64,000 nt of DNA, from positions 5,298,879 through 5,362,878 of the forward strand of contig NC_067206.1 of assembly GCF_026262505.1 (NCBI RefSeq), given 5' to 3'. Of the stretch, positions 11,538 through 21,281 are shown one piece after another (position 1 is the first letter of the stretch; each line of letters starts with the position of its first letter). This DNA comes from Trichomonas vaginalis G3. Its lineage: Eukaryota > Parabasalia > Trichomonadida > Trichomonadidae. The notes under the pieces were generated by a model. It saw only the letters and a list, made by a program, of their open reading frames with translations, did no database searches and was not told where the DNA came from. A program made the position numbers and the translations under genes.

Positions 11538-12516
11538 AATTCAAAAAATTGGGTGCAATCAGAACTGATTGCACCCAAGTTTTTGAACTTTCTTGAGGGA
11601 ATTAAAGGGTGAGAGATTTATAGTCTATCTATATATCTCCCACCCTCTAATTCCCTCCTGACAGCGGAAACTTTGTCTGAATGTTAAACTATTCAGACAA
11701 AGTTTCCCACTGTTTGCGAAGGAATTGTTGGCTATGATGTACTGATCATGAATCAGTACATCATAGCCAACAATTCCTTATATAAAGTTCAAAAACTTGG
11801 GTGCAATCAGTTCTGATTGCACCCAAGTTTTGAACTTTCTTGAGGGAATGGAAGAGTAAGAGGTATACATTATGAATATATACCTCTTACCCTTCCATTC
11901 CCTCTCTGACAGCGGGAAACTTTGTCTGAATGTTAAACTATTCAGACAAAGTTTCCCGCTGTCAGCGAAAGAATTGTTCCATCTGGTGCATAGAGTGTGA
12001 ATCTATGCACCAAATGGAGCAAGTCCCTCGCGAAATTGCCCAAACTTGCGTCGCATTTCAAAGATTGCGACCCAAATTTTGGCGATTTCTAGTAGAGATG
12101 GATTATTTTGAGTCACTGACCTATATGCAGTGGCTCAAAGGGCTCCATCTCTACTTTGAAGCAAGGAAACTTTCCTCGAAATTTTGATAATTTGAAGAAA
12201 GTTTTCAAGCAATTAACAAAGGATTACTCGCTATGAGGTAAAAATTCTAGATTTTCACCTCATAGCGAGAGCTTCCCTTTCATTGCTTGAAAACTTTCCC
12301 CAGCTTCAAAATTGGGGAAAGGGCTGTAAAGTCGACTCCGATACCAGCAGGTACCAGAGTATTTAAAAGAGAAGCCCTCGTACGAGTTTCTATGAAGACC
12401 TTCTCATTCAAGAAGATCTTAATAGAAAATCGTACGAGGCATTGGAAACTCGCGTCTGGTACATGTTGGTACCAGAGTGTTTGAGATTTGAAGACTCTGG
12501 TACTAACATGTACCAG
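11537..12516. repeat. Array of about fifteen consecutive hairpins
   Basis: Nearly every base falls in one of a row of palindromes with stems of about 10-28 bp: 11537-11590, 11595-11657, 11661-11713, 11719-11779, 11784-11838, 11842-11904, 11906-11965, 11978-12017, 12032-12089, 12091-12155, 12164-12212 (weak), 12197-12294, 12294-12321, 12376-12439, 12456-12516. The fourth is a perfect 28-bp stem with a 5-nt loop. Hairpins 1-3 and 5-7 are a duplicated set, period 248 bp. No coding potential; short frames across it are incidental. Confidence 0.9.
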
Positions 12517-12816
12517 AATTTATGATGAATTTAAGATGGACCATTATAAAATGGTAGCGGTTTGTTTCAAAAAAATTTAGATGAGATTTGCATAGATATA
12601 GATTATATGATTTATACATATGAAAAATAATATATAAAAATATAATTTTGAGATAATTATGTAAATAATATTTTAAATATTTGAATTTGAGGTATAATTT
12701 TATAGTAAAATATATTATAAAGAGTATTTATATAAATATTGTAAAATAATATAAGTAATAAAAATTGAGACCCCCTCCCTGTTTTTGATGTTTTGTCACT
12801 TTTTCGGTAATTCTTA

Positions 12817-13688
12817 TTGTTTCTATAGATGTATCTTCACCAATGATACTCGAACTCGAATCAAAAATATGCTGGTTATTGAGAAATGACTTTCAACACA
12901 TATAATCGTATTTTTCAATTTTTCAAAAAAAAAGTAATTTGCTTCACTGAAATTTATTCAAAGACATACAATCATTCGGGAAAAAAAGTTGAATAGGAGT
13001 AAAAACTGCCAAAAAACGATATAAATGCTATGAATATTCCTTTTGAGAATATTATCTGTTGAAAAAATTTATTTTGAATTATAGACTAGATATCAAAATA
13101 AGTATTTACTCATAACACCCTTTGACTTTAGTTGCGATACATATGCGCCTCATGTCGAAAAGCATGAGTTTTTATGATGATTTTTGATAAATCATCAAAT
13201 TTTTTCTATTTTTTATAATTAACGTGTTCTAGGCATATATCACAAGAATGTCATTTTCGTTACATTTTCTATGAATAATATCTTGATATTTTTGATTTTT
13301 CTTTGAAATTTCAAGAATTTTTGATCAAAAGACACTCATTATATAGATTCTAGATTGATATTATAGGAGATAAAAATACAGATCCAGTATATTTACAGAT
13401 ATTTGATTAATTGCTATGAAACAGATTGAAATCTTTTGAGAATAACTGATAAGGGTGGTCCAAAATGGAAATGCATCTTGCATGAAGCATTTCCTTCACT
13501 TATTCAGTATTTGAAAACAATCTGTGGAGAATGATCATTATGAAATGAAAGTCCCATGCTTTAAGCTTTCATTGCATAGAAATCTTCAATTCCTATAAAA
13601 ATATTATAGAGAAAAGAAATTTCGATTGTAAAAATTAGTTTTATGCAAGATATTTGGATACAATATAATTTTCTTCATCATTGCAGGC
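12817..13688. other. AT-rich intergenic DNA, no gene seen
   Basis: Nothing beyond AT-rich sequence upstream of the 3' end of the ankyrin gene. Confidence 0.6.
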
Positions 13689-14640
13689 TTATTCGTCATC
13701 AGAGTCATCCTCTTCATCATCATCATCATCGTCATCAGAATCTTGGCTCCTTAATGAGTCAAGTTCTTTAGAGAATTTCTTCCAAGTAGCTGGAAGCTTT
13801 TTCTTCATATAGAGTTGATATAGAATGATTGAGTGACCTTGATCATTTTCAATATCTATATCAGTATCATTCATAAGAAGTAAACCTGCAATTCTGCCAA
13901 AACCTTTCTTGTAGGCTATTAATAATGGAGTATCTCCATTGCTGACTTTGGCATTGACATTTGCACCATGTTTGATCAAGAAAGTTAATCCTTCCTCATC
14001 GTTGTTTAGGGTGCAGAAAGCTAATGCATTATCGCCATCTTTATCCTTTGCTTCGATATTTGCACCTCTTTTTAGCATTTCTTCGGCAATATCATAGTAT
14101 TTTCTGGCAATAGCTGTCATCAATGGTGTTTCTCCATTTGAAATAGCCAAATTTACATCTGCACCATGCTCAACGAATAATCTGGCAACATCTTCATGTC
14201 TCTGCATCAATGCCATATTTAAAGCAGTTTTCATATTGGTAACAAAGTAATCAATATTTGCTCCTTTGTTTACCAAAAGCTCGGCAATTTCATAGTTTCC
14301 GTTTTTGGCTGCTTCAATTATAGGAACAGTTTTAGCATTATCCTTCTTATTAGGATCTGCACCGTTCTCTAGTAAAAACTTAACCATCTCAACTTCTTCT
14401 TTATCAACAGCCCAAAGCAAAGCTGTTCTACCGTATTGATCTTTGCCATTGATATTAGCTCCTTTTTCTAGAAGAATTCTAGCACAGTCAACCTAATGGT
14501 ATATTTCCGTATGCATTATATCCTTCAATATCTTCTCCTTGATCAATCAATTGTGCGACTTGCTCTGTTTTGTTTGCAATAACACAAAGGTGAAGCATGT
14601 GTTCAGTATCTTCGAATATTGCCCAATTGTATTTGTTCAT
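13689..14640 (-). pseudogene. Ankyrin-repeat protein with acidic tail, frame broken near the start
   Basis: Host protein made of about seven to eight ankyrin repeats, a protein-binding scaffold; ankyrin proteins are a huge family in Trichomonas. Repeats show the usual G-x-T-P-L and LL-x-x-G-A-(N/D) landmarks, for example SNGETPLMTAIARKYYDIA and EMLKRGANIEAKDKDGDNAL. The C-terminus is an aspartate/glutamate run after SLRSQ. The start chosen is ATG at 14640 (MNKYNWAIFEDTEHMLHL). Near 14490 the frame changes between GNIPL and VDCARILLEKGANING; about ten residues of the expected repeat are missing there, suggesting an out-of-frame deletion. Only TTG or GTG, not ATG, opens the downstream part, so the gene as given would not make the full protein. 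Confidence 0.85.
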
Positions 14641-14662
14641 TGCTCTTGTACCCTTTCCGAAA

Positions 14663-14668
14663 AAATGA
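14663..14668 (-). promoter_or_regulatory. Trichomonad initiator (Inr) for the ankyrin gene
   Basis: TCATTT on the minus strand, +1 A about 26 nt upstream of the ATG at 14640; a second overlapping TCATTT lies at 14668-14673. Matches TCA(+1)Y(T/A) and supports this start. Confidence 0.5.
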
Positions 14669-14963
14669 AATGATTTATCCAATCACAAAAAAAGTTTCTC
14701 AAAATTTTACCTGACCAAAAAGCATTAAATAAAAAAAATCATTACGACTTTTAATATGACGTTGTATTAATTGATTTAAAAATTTTTAAAAAAATAGTCG
14801 CAAATTTTTTTCGACAAAATAATTTTAGAAAAATTTTTTCTTAGAATTTTGAAATGAAAAGAAATACACTTTTTAATATCATAGGGAATTAATATTTATT
14901 TATGAAATATATTTGATTTATGTGAAAAACACTCGATTAGTAAAAGTCTCAATATATTTTTCA

Positions 14964-15596
14964 ATGGATTTTGGATCTTTTTCGCTATTTGAAACAGCAT
15001 CCAAGCAAGAGATAACAGAACCTGTAACATCTATAACAAAAGAAGGTTATAACTTTCCTACTAGCTTGCCATCATGGACAAAGGCGAGTAAAAAGATCAA
15101 GTTAGGTTTCAAGCTAAGGTGATTTATTATATACCAGATTTTCAGACATATTCAATATCTTAGGTCTCAATATCGATGTGAAAGAGAAATGATGTTTAGA
15201 TGGAAATTCACATTGTCATTTTAATATTTCATACTTCAAAAAATTTGTAGAGTTAGATGATACCGATAATATTATATTAGGAAAAATTGCTATTCAATCC
15301 TTTATCGAGGATTTAGATGGACACAATAATGTAATGCCACTTGATATAATTAATCCATATGGGTTTCTTTTTGAAGGAATTTTGTAAAATATGCAAACAT
15401 CTAATTAGATGGCAGACAAATTATTTAAGATATCTAAATATTCAGGAAACAGTTCCGGATGAGGGTCTATATAGTTATTAACAATATCTCTGTGTCAATC
15501 TTTCATACCTGGACTGATGGACACCAGAAAAACGCGATATTCGAACCAGATGCTCCTCCATTTCTAATCATTAATGACGATCCAGTATTTGATTAG
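14964..15596 (+). pseudogene. Broken host gene of unknown family
   Basis: Plus-strand coding-like sequence in pieces. It opens at ATG 14964 (MDFGSFSLFETASKQEITEP, then GYNFPTSLPSWTKASKKI) and stops near 15121. Further coding-like stretches follow: around 15226-15387 (VELDDTDNIILGKIAIQSF, LDIINPYGFLFEGIL) and 15465-15596 (NNISVSIFHTWTDGHQKNAI, FLIINDDPVFD). Composition is host-like and less AT-driven than the surroundings. Several frame changes separate the pieces. I do not recognise the family. Confidence 0.45.
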
Positions 15597-17062
15597 ACAA
15601 AATTTTTATTTAAAATTCGAATATGAATTTTTAATATTCAGATAGAAATCTAAAAGTTGTGCTACCATATTGAATATGAACAAATTCATAATTTTCATTA
15701 TTGGCCATTTTCTAGAAACATCTATGATGTTTAATGAGAAGAAGTGAGATCTCTTTTTTTCCTTTTACGTGTGTGTCAAAAAGAGTTTTCATTTATGCAT
15801 TAGACACTGTCTGACGATACTGTCATGAAGTCTAGGTTTTTTGTCTTCTATTTTTGATTTTAAATTTTTTTTTGGATTTTTGTAAAGTTTTGAGCGGTTG
15901 TCAACTAAAAATTAACGATTTTAAATTTTTAAATGCACCATTATTATTTATTATTAACACCCCTTTTAAATATCTCATATTATAATATATTCAATCCCGT
16001 AAAATTTATACGTTATTTTGTATTTTTTTATAAAAAAATCAAAAACGTTCAGTTCACATTCGGACAAAATCTATTCAATTGTCTTGGAGAAATGACAGAG
16101 AGGTAGGGCAACGATAGGTCAAAAGGGCTTCTCTGATTATGGCAGTCCCAACGGGAACCGCGGTAATTTACCGAGGTTTCCGCACACCGGTTCCTTTTTT
16201 TAGGAATTTTTTAGATTAAAAAATATGCTTTGTAAATCATTTTTTGTAAATCGGCAAAAATTTGGAAATATTCTGACGACAATAAATCTGGGAATAGTAT
16301 TTTAAATACGAGAACAACCTATTTAAAAGTGTTTCGCTCGATTTTGTATAATTTCAAATTTTCGCATATAGCTTTCTGTGAATTACCGTGATTTTACCGC
16401 CACATCAATAGTTTACGACACTTTTTCCGTAAATTGAGTAGTTTACTGCACTTTTTCCGTAAAATTGAGTTACGGGAATCCGTAAGATTACCGTACCTCA
16501 CTTCTAGTTGAAAATAGCATTAGTATATAAAAATATATATTATTCATATTTTTGATTTTGAATTACGGGAAAAGTGAGTTCAGAACTTCCAATTATTATT
16601 TGATTAATTATGTTAAAAATACTATAAGGAATTAAAATACATAATGTTGAAATTTGAATTACGGAAAAAGTGAGGGTGAAAGTGAAGTGAAAAACTAAGA
16701 TATTTTTTATTGAAATAATCATAGTTGTACAATTTTGAAACTATATGTAAAGCTATAAATTGAATAAATTCAAAAACAAAAATTGTTTATTCTTATTAAT
16801 AAATTTATATTAATCAATATTTGAACAACCCGTAATTAAAATTGAATTCCTCTTAAAATTTAATTCATACGTTAATTTTTAATTTGCTCGGCGAATGCCG
16901 AGCTTCCCTACTTCTCTTGTCATTCCTTCAAAAACTCTAATCTCATCGCACTTACAAACATCATGATTTGATGTATTGTCGAGAAATCTTAGACTTGTTT
17001 GTCATTTGATTATAGCATTTGAAAGTCATCTCGAAAATCGATTAACAAGACAATTTCCCAAA
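15597..17062. other. Gene-poor stretch with repeated CACTTTTTCCGTAA motifs
   Basis: No gene seen. CACTTTTTCCGTAA occurs near 16420 and 16450, with inverted or partial forms near 16560 and 16655 (GAATTACGGAAAAAGTGAG). An 18-bp motif GAGGTAGGGCAACGATAG at 16100-16117 recurs inverted at 44534-44551. These look like parts of dispersed repeats. Confidence 0.5.
16886..16903. repeat. GC-rich hairpin GCTCGGC-GAAT-GCCGAGC
   Basis: An 18-bp palindrome in AT-rich DNA; the reverse-complement copy is at 42462-42479, on the other side of Maverick A. Flanking bases (TACGTTAA about 20 bp outside) are also similar. Confidence 0.7.
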
Positions 17063-17627
17063 CATCTACATACAAGTAGATGATGGTAAACCCATTAGCG
17101 TTGTTTTGCTATGATTCCTCCAATCTTATGATGAGAAAAATCATATCAAAACAGCTCTAATCGAACATTCTACACAGCTTAGCATCCAGCTAGTTCCAAG
17201 TAATGCGATTACAACATCAACGGCCAAAGCCTTTCAGAGTCCTTTAATCATTTCTTCTCATCTCAATGTGAAGTGGCCCCAAACGAACTACAAGCTGACG
17301 TTACAACGCATTACAACCCGGTTAATACGAGCATATACATTAGAGCTGCTTTGTTATGATCTCCCTCATCAATTGATGAGAGATCTCATTATGAAGCAGC
17401 TCCAATCGAACTAAAAACCTACATACAAATGAGTGAAAACAAACTCATTAGAGTTGTGTTGCTTTGATTTCTCTCATCAGAAGATGAGAGATACCAGAAC
17501 AAAACAACTCTAATCAAACTTTCTACACAACTCAGCACAGTATCAATGCAAAGTAATGCGTCTGTATCGTTAACAAGCAAAGTTGTTTCGGGTCCTTCCA
17601 TTTTGGAAGAATTCGGAACAACTTTGC
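17063..17627. repeat. Cluster of imperfect hairpins left of Maverick A
   Basis: Three related palindromes of about 70 bp (17094-17161, 17339-17406, 17447-17514), stems like ATTAGAGCTGCTTTG pairing with CAAAACAGCTCTAAT-type arms, plus 17063-17081 and 17577-17627. The stretch after the first and third (TCTACACA...AGTAATGCG) is a degenerate duplication at a distance of about 350 bp. The minus-strand frame of 90 codons over this region looks incidental. Confidence 0.75.
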
Positions 17628-17760
17628 GAATTGATAGTGTAAACCCATATACATGAAAGCGTGCATGCATAAAGACAGGTATTGTCAGCAATGACTACCT
17701 GCCCAGCTATGAGTGATCAGAGAATTACCATCTCAGGCTTTTTGAGAACGTTTCAGCCAG

Positions 17761-17765
17761 GACCC
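17761..17765 (+). other. Target-site duplication GACCC, left of Maverick A
   Basis: GACCC immediately precedes the left end; GACCC also follows the right end at 40901-40905. Five bases fits the 5-6 bp duplications known for Mavericks. The left end has one extra AGAT unit. Confidence 0.6.
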
Positions 17766-17949
17766 AGATAGATAGAATACATATCAAGGGTACGGAGGCA
17801 CTGCGCGCCCCTTACCCATTATATGTGAATTTGACACTTTACAAAACCGTTAACGTATATTTTACAACACAAACGACAACACTAACTTAACCTTAAATAT
17901 TTACAAAGCCGCCAACCACTTCACCTCACTACTGTAAAAATAAACGTTC

Positions 17950-18270
17950 TCACTTATAAAAGTATTGCAACTCCTCCCATTGCTGTGCTTCACATAACAG
18001 CTCATAATCTTCTGACTCACTTTCTTCTTCATATAGGTCAAAATCACTGTCAAAATAAATGTATGTAAGTTTTGACAAAGCTAATGAAACACGCTTACCG
18101 TTTGTATCTATTGCTTGTATAAACTTTCCATTATGCTTGTAGTCATAAACGCTCAAACTAACTTTACCCTTTCTCCCTCGTATCTGATAGAATGTATTTT
18201 CACGAGGAACGAAGAACAAATTCTTGAACTCATGACCGTTGTATTTTGTTATCTCAATAGTTTTCGTCAT
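17950..18270 (-). CDS. Terminal-repeat protein, 106 residues (left copy)
   Basis: Intact frame from ATG 18270, which follows a TTTTATATAA leader. Reads MTKTIEITKYNGHEFKNLFF, later GKRVSLALSKLTYIYFDSDF, with an acidic C-terminus. A compact, probably mostly beta protein; no family recognised. A second copy differing by one residue is at 40170-40490, because the gene lies in the terminal repeat; a diverged relative sits at the same place in copy B (47146-47430). Placement in the repeat suggests a role tied to element ends, but that is inference. Confidence 0.7.
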   Translation of the reverse strand: MTKTIEITKYNGHEFKNLFFVPRENTFYQIRGRKGKVSLSVYDYKHNGKFIQAIDTNGKRVSLALSKLTYIYFDSDFDLYEEESESEDYELLCEAQQWEELQYFYK

Positions 18271-18370
18271 TTATATAAAATTAAAATAAAAAATAAAATA
18301 AAAAATAAAATAAAAATTAATGATATCACTACCTTCACGCGTATGAAAACATAGCATAAAAATAAATTTA

Positions 18371-18416
18371 GGGTAGATGGTTAGATCTAACCCGATTTCT
18401 AACCTCATTTCTACCC
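18371..18416. repeat. A-type palindromic tag 1
   Basis: GGGTAGA, GGTTAGATCTAACC (14-bp perfect palindrome), then CTAACC and CTACCC. Lies between the terminal-repeat gene and the 78-residue gene. The homologous place in copy B (47531-47577) has the B-type tag. Confidence 0.9.
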
Positions 18417-18432
18417 TGTTGAATTCATTGCT

Positions 18433-18669
18433 TTATAACTCTCTTCCTTTCTCCGACTCTTCTAGCTTCTTCTTAAGTTCAGCAATGTTGTCCTCATGAA
18501 GTTTAATCTTTCTCAAAATTCCTTCTTTATCTAATGGTTGCTTTATCTTTCTAAACTGAACTCTACCATCCTTCATAGTATGAACGTAAAAACCTTCTGG
18601 AATAGTTCCTGATTTAATGTATTCTACCAAAAACTTTTGTTTCATTGCTTCAGTGACTTTAGTCGTCAT
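18433..18669 (-). CDS. 78-residue coiled-coil Maverick protein
   Basis: Intact frame; N-terminal half MTTKVTEAMKQKFLVEYIKS with GFYVHTMKDGRVQFRK, C-terminal half a charged heptad pattern (LRKIKLHEDNIAELKKKLEE). Almost identical to 47593-47829 in copy B. First gene inside the terminal repeat, same strand as the capsid genes, so perhaps co-regulated with them. Its last codons lie in the terminal repeat; the other arm reads the same bases in another frame as the end of a different gene. Function unknown. Confidence 0.65.
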   Translation of the reverse strand: MTTKVTEAMKQKFLVEYIKSGTIPEGFYVHTMKDGRVQFRKIKQPLDKEGILRKIKLHEDNIAELKKKLEESEKGREL

Positions 18670-18717
18670 TTTACTCTAAATAAAATGTTCAAATAAAATA
18701 AAAATAACGTTATTTTT

Positions 18718-19176
18718 TCAGTAAGGAAACGCAGGAGTTTTACGATTTATTTGAGGAGTAGGTTCTGGTTTAAATGTTGGAGTCGGTTTAGGAGTTGACT
18801 TTTGAACAGGAGTTTGTACTTCCATAGGTTCAGGAGTCATTGAAGGTGTTGTTTGTGAAGGCGTTGGTTTTGGCGAAGGTGTTGGAGTTTGTTTAACTTC
18901 AGCTACTTCAGTATTATTTACAACATTTGCTTTATTTCTTTTCAACATCATAACTGCTCCTGCTGTAACTAGCAAACCTAGTGGGAGACCATATCTTATA
19001 TAAGGACTTGACCAAATGCTATTTTTGACAGGAGCTGGTGGAACACCTAACCTTGGTGAGACTGCTCTTTGCCATTGTGCAGCTCGTAAGAAATATTCAA
19101 TAGCTGCTCCATAATCGTTTGGTAAAGTTTGTTTCACAGATGGTGAAGGTTCGCGAGAGCTTGATGAAGAACTCAT
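18718..19176 (-). CDS. Proline-rich single-pass membrane protein next to the capsid gene
   Basis: 152 residues. Serine-rich start, a conserved stretch DYGAAIEYFLRAAQWQRAV, a predicted membrane segment (YGLPLGLLVTAGAVMML, about residues 63-79), then a Pro/Thr-rich tail (TPTPSPKPTPSQ) to RKTPAFPY. It ends 30 bases from the capsid start-side neighbour on the same strand, as in copy B. A membrane-anchored protein linked to particle assembly or entry is plausible; no family recognised. Confidence 0.6.
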   Translation of the reverse strand: MSSSSSSREPSPSVKQTLPNDYGAAIEYFLRAAQWQRAVSPRLGVPPAPVKNSIWSSPYIRYGLPLGLLVTAGAVMMLKRNKANVVNNTEVAEVKQTPTPSPKPTPSQTTPSMTPEPMEVQTPVQKSTPKPTPTFKPEPTPQINRKTPAFPY

Positions 19177-19206
19177 TTATAAGCTTTAAAAATAAACGTT
19201 CATCCT

Positions 19207-20780
19207 TTATTCCTCACTGTCGTCCGCAGCTAAGTTATAGTCATCTAATCTTATTATTGGGATTCCATTAGCACGCACCTGAATGGCAAAGCAACAATCC
19301 CTCATAAATCCAATAAGTGGCTTTGGTACATTTTCAGTTGCTAGTTCAATAGGTCCTTTAACAGACAATTTGTATGTTATTGGAGCAGTAGATGTTTGAC
19401 CTTGCTGGAAGCAAAAGTCCACTTCTGTTGGAAAACCACATAAGAAATGTGTGTTGTCATAGCTATCCCATTTATGTTCCACGCTACCATCATCCACCAA
19501 TGACCTCATAACATCTTCATTAAATCCTATCATATCATTGTTTGTATTGCAAGCGTTCGCAACCATTTCATAAAATACAGGTCCATATGATTTTTCAGGT
19601 TCTGCAGGCATATTTCCATAAGCTCCCATGGAAAGCTGAAGATATTTAAACTTAGGGTTCTCAAAATTAACATAATAGTTGTCTTTCTTTCTAAATAGTG
19701 CCCAAATACTTTTAACATTAATAGGCGTATAAGCTGCTGTAAATGTTGCACTTGAACTATCTGTATTCTTTGAGAATGAACCGTCCATAGGAATCCAATC
19801 CATAACTTTAACAGGAAAACATAAAGCCTCGTTTGTATAATGTTCTACAAGTTCTGTATAAATGTTAGGGTCTAAAGAGAATGACTTTGGATGAATGAAA
19901 CATTCATTAAAATCCATCTTTGTTCGAAATAGTTGCTGGGTTACAGTTGTAATAGTAACTGTTCCACTAGCTTCTACTGCCTTCGTTATCATAGTGAATG
20001 GTTCATTCCATGGAACAAATTTATTTGTCGGTGGATTTGAATCTGAAGCAAATGCAACTTTAAGAGTTGGATTGAAAGCAATGATATCATTTACAGATAT
20101 AGATGTGCATTGTAAGGGGTCGCTACTGAACTTTACTTTAAGCTGAATGTTTCCTGCAAAAGCTGGAATAAATTGAATAGCTTCTAATGAAAGGAATCTT
20201 CTAACAGGAATTCTTAAACGAAGCTTAAAATCAAATGATTTTCCTGCTGTAATTGGACCACTAACAATTCGTCCTGTTCTGCATGTTCCCGAATGACTCC
20301 ATACATCTTCATGTCGAGTCTTTGAGAAAACATCTACTTTCTTTATTTGTTCGGTAGTTTGTGAGTTTGAAGTTATATATGCTCTTCTCTTGCGTTGTCT
20401 TGAGAATATACGATACGACCATTTGCAAGGATTTGATATCCAGTAACTGCATAGAAAGCGTCATCGAAACCAATCCAAAATCCTGGTGGGTTTGTTTTAT
20501 TGGAACCTGAACCAATTTCTTTATCTATAATAAATTGACCTTCCATTTTATACGTAATGAATGTATTGTAAAGGTCCAACATATTTTCACCAGGAGGTGA
20601 GAGATTGAATGTTACCCATGTGTTATCTTTAGCAGTTCCAGGTTGTGATGGAATCTTTGCGTCAGAATATTTTCTATTAGTGTCACCAATTTGAACTGCA
20701 TTGTCTATGATATCGAAATATGAGCGAATCTGATGAATATGCTCTGCTGGAGTAAATTCGTTTAGCTGTTCGTTCTGCAT
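19207..20780 (-). pseudogene. Major capsid protein (double jelly roll) of Maverick A, broken
   Basis: Counterpart of the intact 524-residue gene at 48364-49938, with the same start (MQNEQLNEFTPAEHIHQIRS) and end (RLDDYNLAADDSEE). The product would build a pseudo-hexagonal capsid lattice as in other Polintons and adenovirus-like viruses. Broken in A; where readable, the protein is above about 98% identical to B. Confidence 0.8.
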
Positions 20781-20807
20781 GTATTTACTTCAGATAAAAA
20801 TATCTAT

Positions 20808-21236
20808 TTACTTCATTATTCTCACTCTTCTTCTTGGCATTCGTGGTGGAAGTTGTTTCTTGACATTTTCAATGAACTGTACATTCTCTTTTGTCTCAAC
20901 TTCTTTCACTGGCGGGTCAGGATTCTTTGACTCGGTTTGTTTTTCAATGAAATTCACGAACTTTGCAATAAGCTCTTGGTTCGTTATTGAAAGTACATCT
21001 GGCTTCTTTTCTTCTGGTTCTATTGACTTTTCAGTTTGAATAGAAGGCTTAACATGGGCTTCGCCCTCGGTGCCATGCACCTTAATGTTGTCGCTTTCTG
21101 CATTCGCTAATGGAACCTTTCTTTTTCTTACGTATATTTTACCATCTTTACTCTGACTTACGTAATAGAAAGGATGTTGTATTCCTCTTGCGTCATTTAA
21201 TATAATAGACTCTCGCTCTGATTTTGACAAGCTCAT
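20808..21236 (-). CDS. 142-residue basic-tailed Maverick protein
   Basis: Intact frame upstream of and on the same strand as the capsid gene (28-base gap). Layout: GIQHPFYYVSQSKDGKIYVR, a variable middle carrying a GC-rich mini-hairpin, LSITNQELIAKFVNFIEKQT, and an arginine-rich end PPRMPRRRVRIM. The basic tail and position beside the capsid gene suggest a DNA- or capsid-binding minor virion protein, by inference. Counterpart at 49966-50400 differs mainly in the middle. No family recognised. Confidence 0.65.
   Translation of the reverse strand: MSLSKSERESIILNDARGIQHPFYYVSQSKDGKIYVRKRKVPLANAESDNIKVHGTEGEAHVKPSIQTEKSIEPEEKKPDVLSITNQELIAKFVNFIEKQTESKNPDPPVKEVETKENVQFIENVKKQLPPRMPRRRVRIMK
21055..21072. 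repeat. GC-rich mini-hairpin inside a coding sequence
   Basis: GGGCTTCGCCCTCGGTGCC lies in the variable middle of the 142-residue gene. Same motif family as at 22409, 26069, 29316, 30191, 30266, 38366, 50214 and 55464. Confidence 0.6.
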
Positions 21237-21281
21237 TTTACATCGGTTAAAGTTTTAATTTTGTTTTTTATCTGCAGTCAA

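Larger units (their letters stand above)
10863..12814. mobile_element. TA-flanked DNA element with ORF and a hairpin array
   Basis: Ends are inverted repeats of about 22 bp (left AGAATTTCCGAAAAAGTGACA; right the reverse complement with one difference), each bordered by TA (10861-10862, 12815-12816), as expected for a TA-target (Tc1/mariner-type) insertion. The AAAAAGTGACA core is repeated three times within the first 70 bp. The left half carries a minus-strand ORF remnant, the right half an array of hairpins. A related 1-kb element is nested in Maverick A at 39107-40097. The superfamily is inferred from end structure only. Confidence 0.65.
17766..18447 (+). repeat. Left terminal inverted repeat of Maverick A
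   Basis: About 680 bp, beginning with tandem AGAT then AGAATACATATCAAGGG, and matching 38984-40900 inverted (interrupted there by a nested element and an end duplication). It contains a whole small gene and one palindromic tag. Confidence 0.85.

Noticed and set aside
11537-12516. A CRISPR-like array
   Set aside because: The stems differ from hairpin to hairpin, there are no constant repeats with unique spacers, and the host is eukaryotic.
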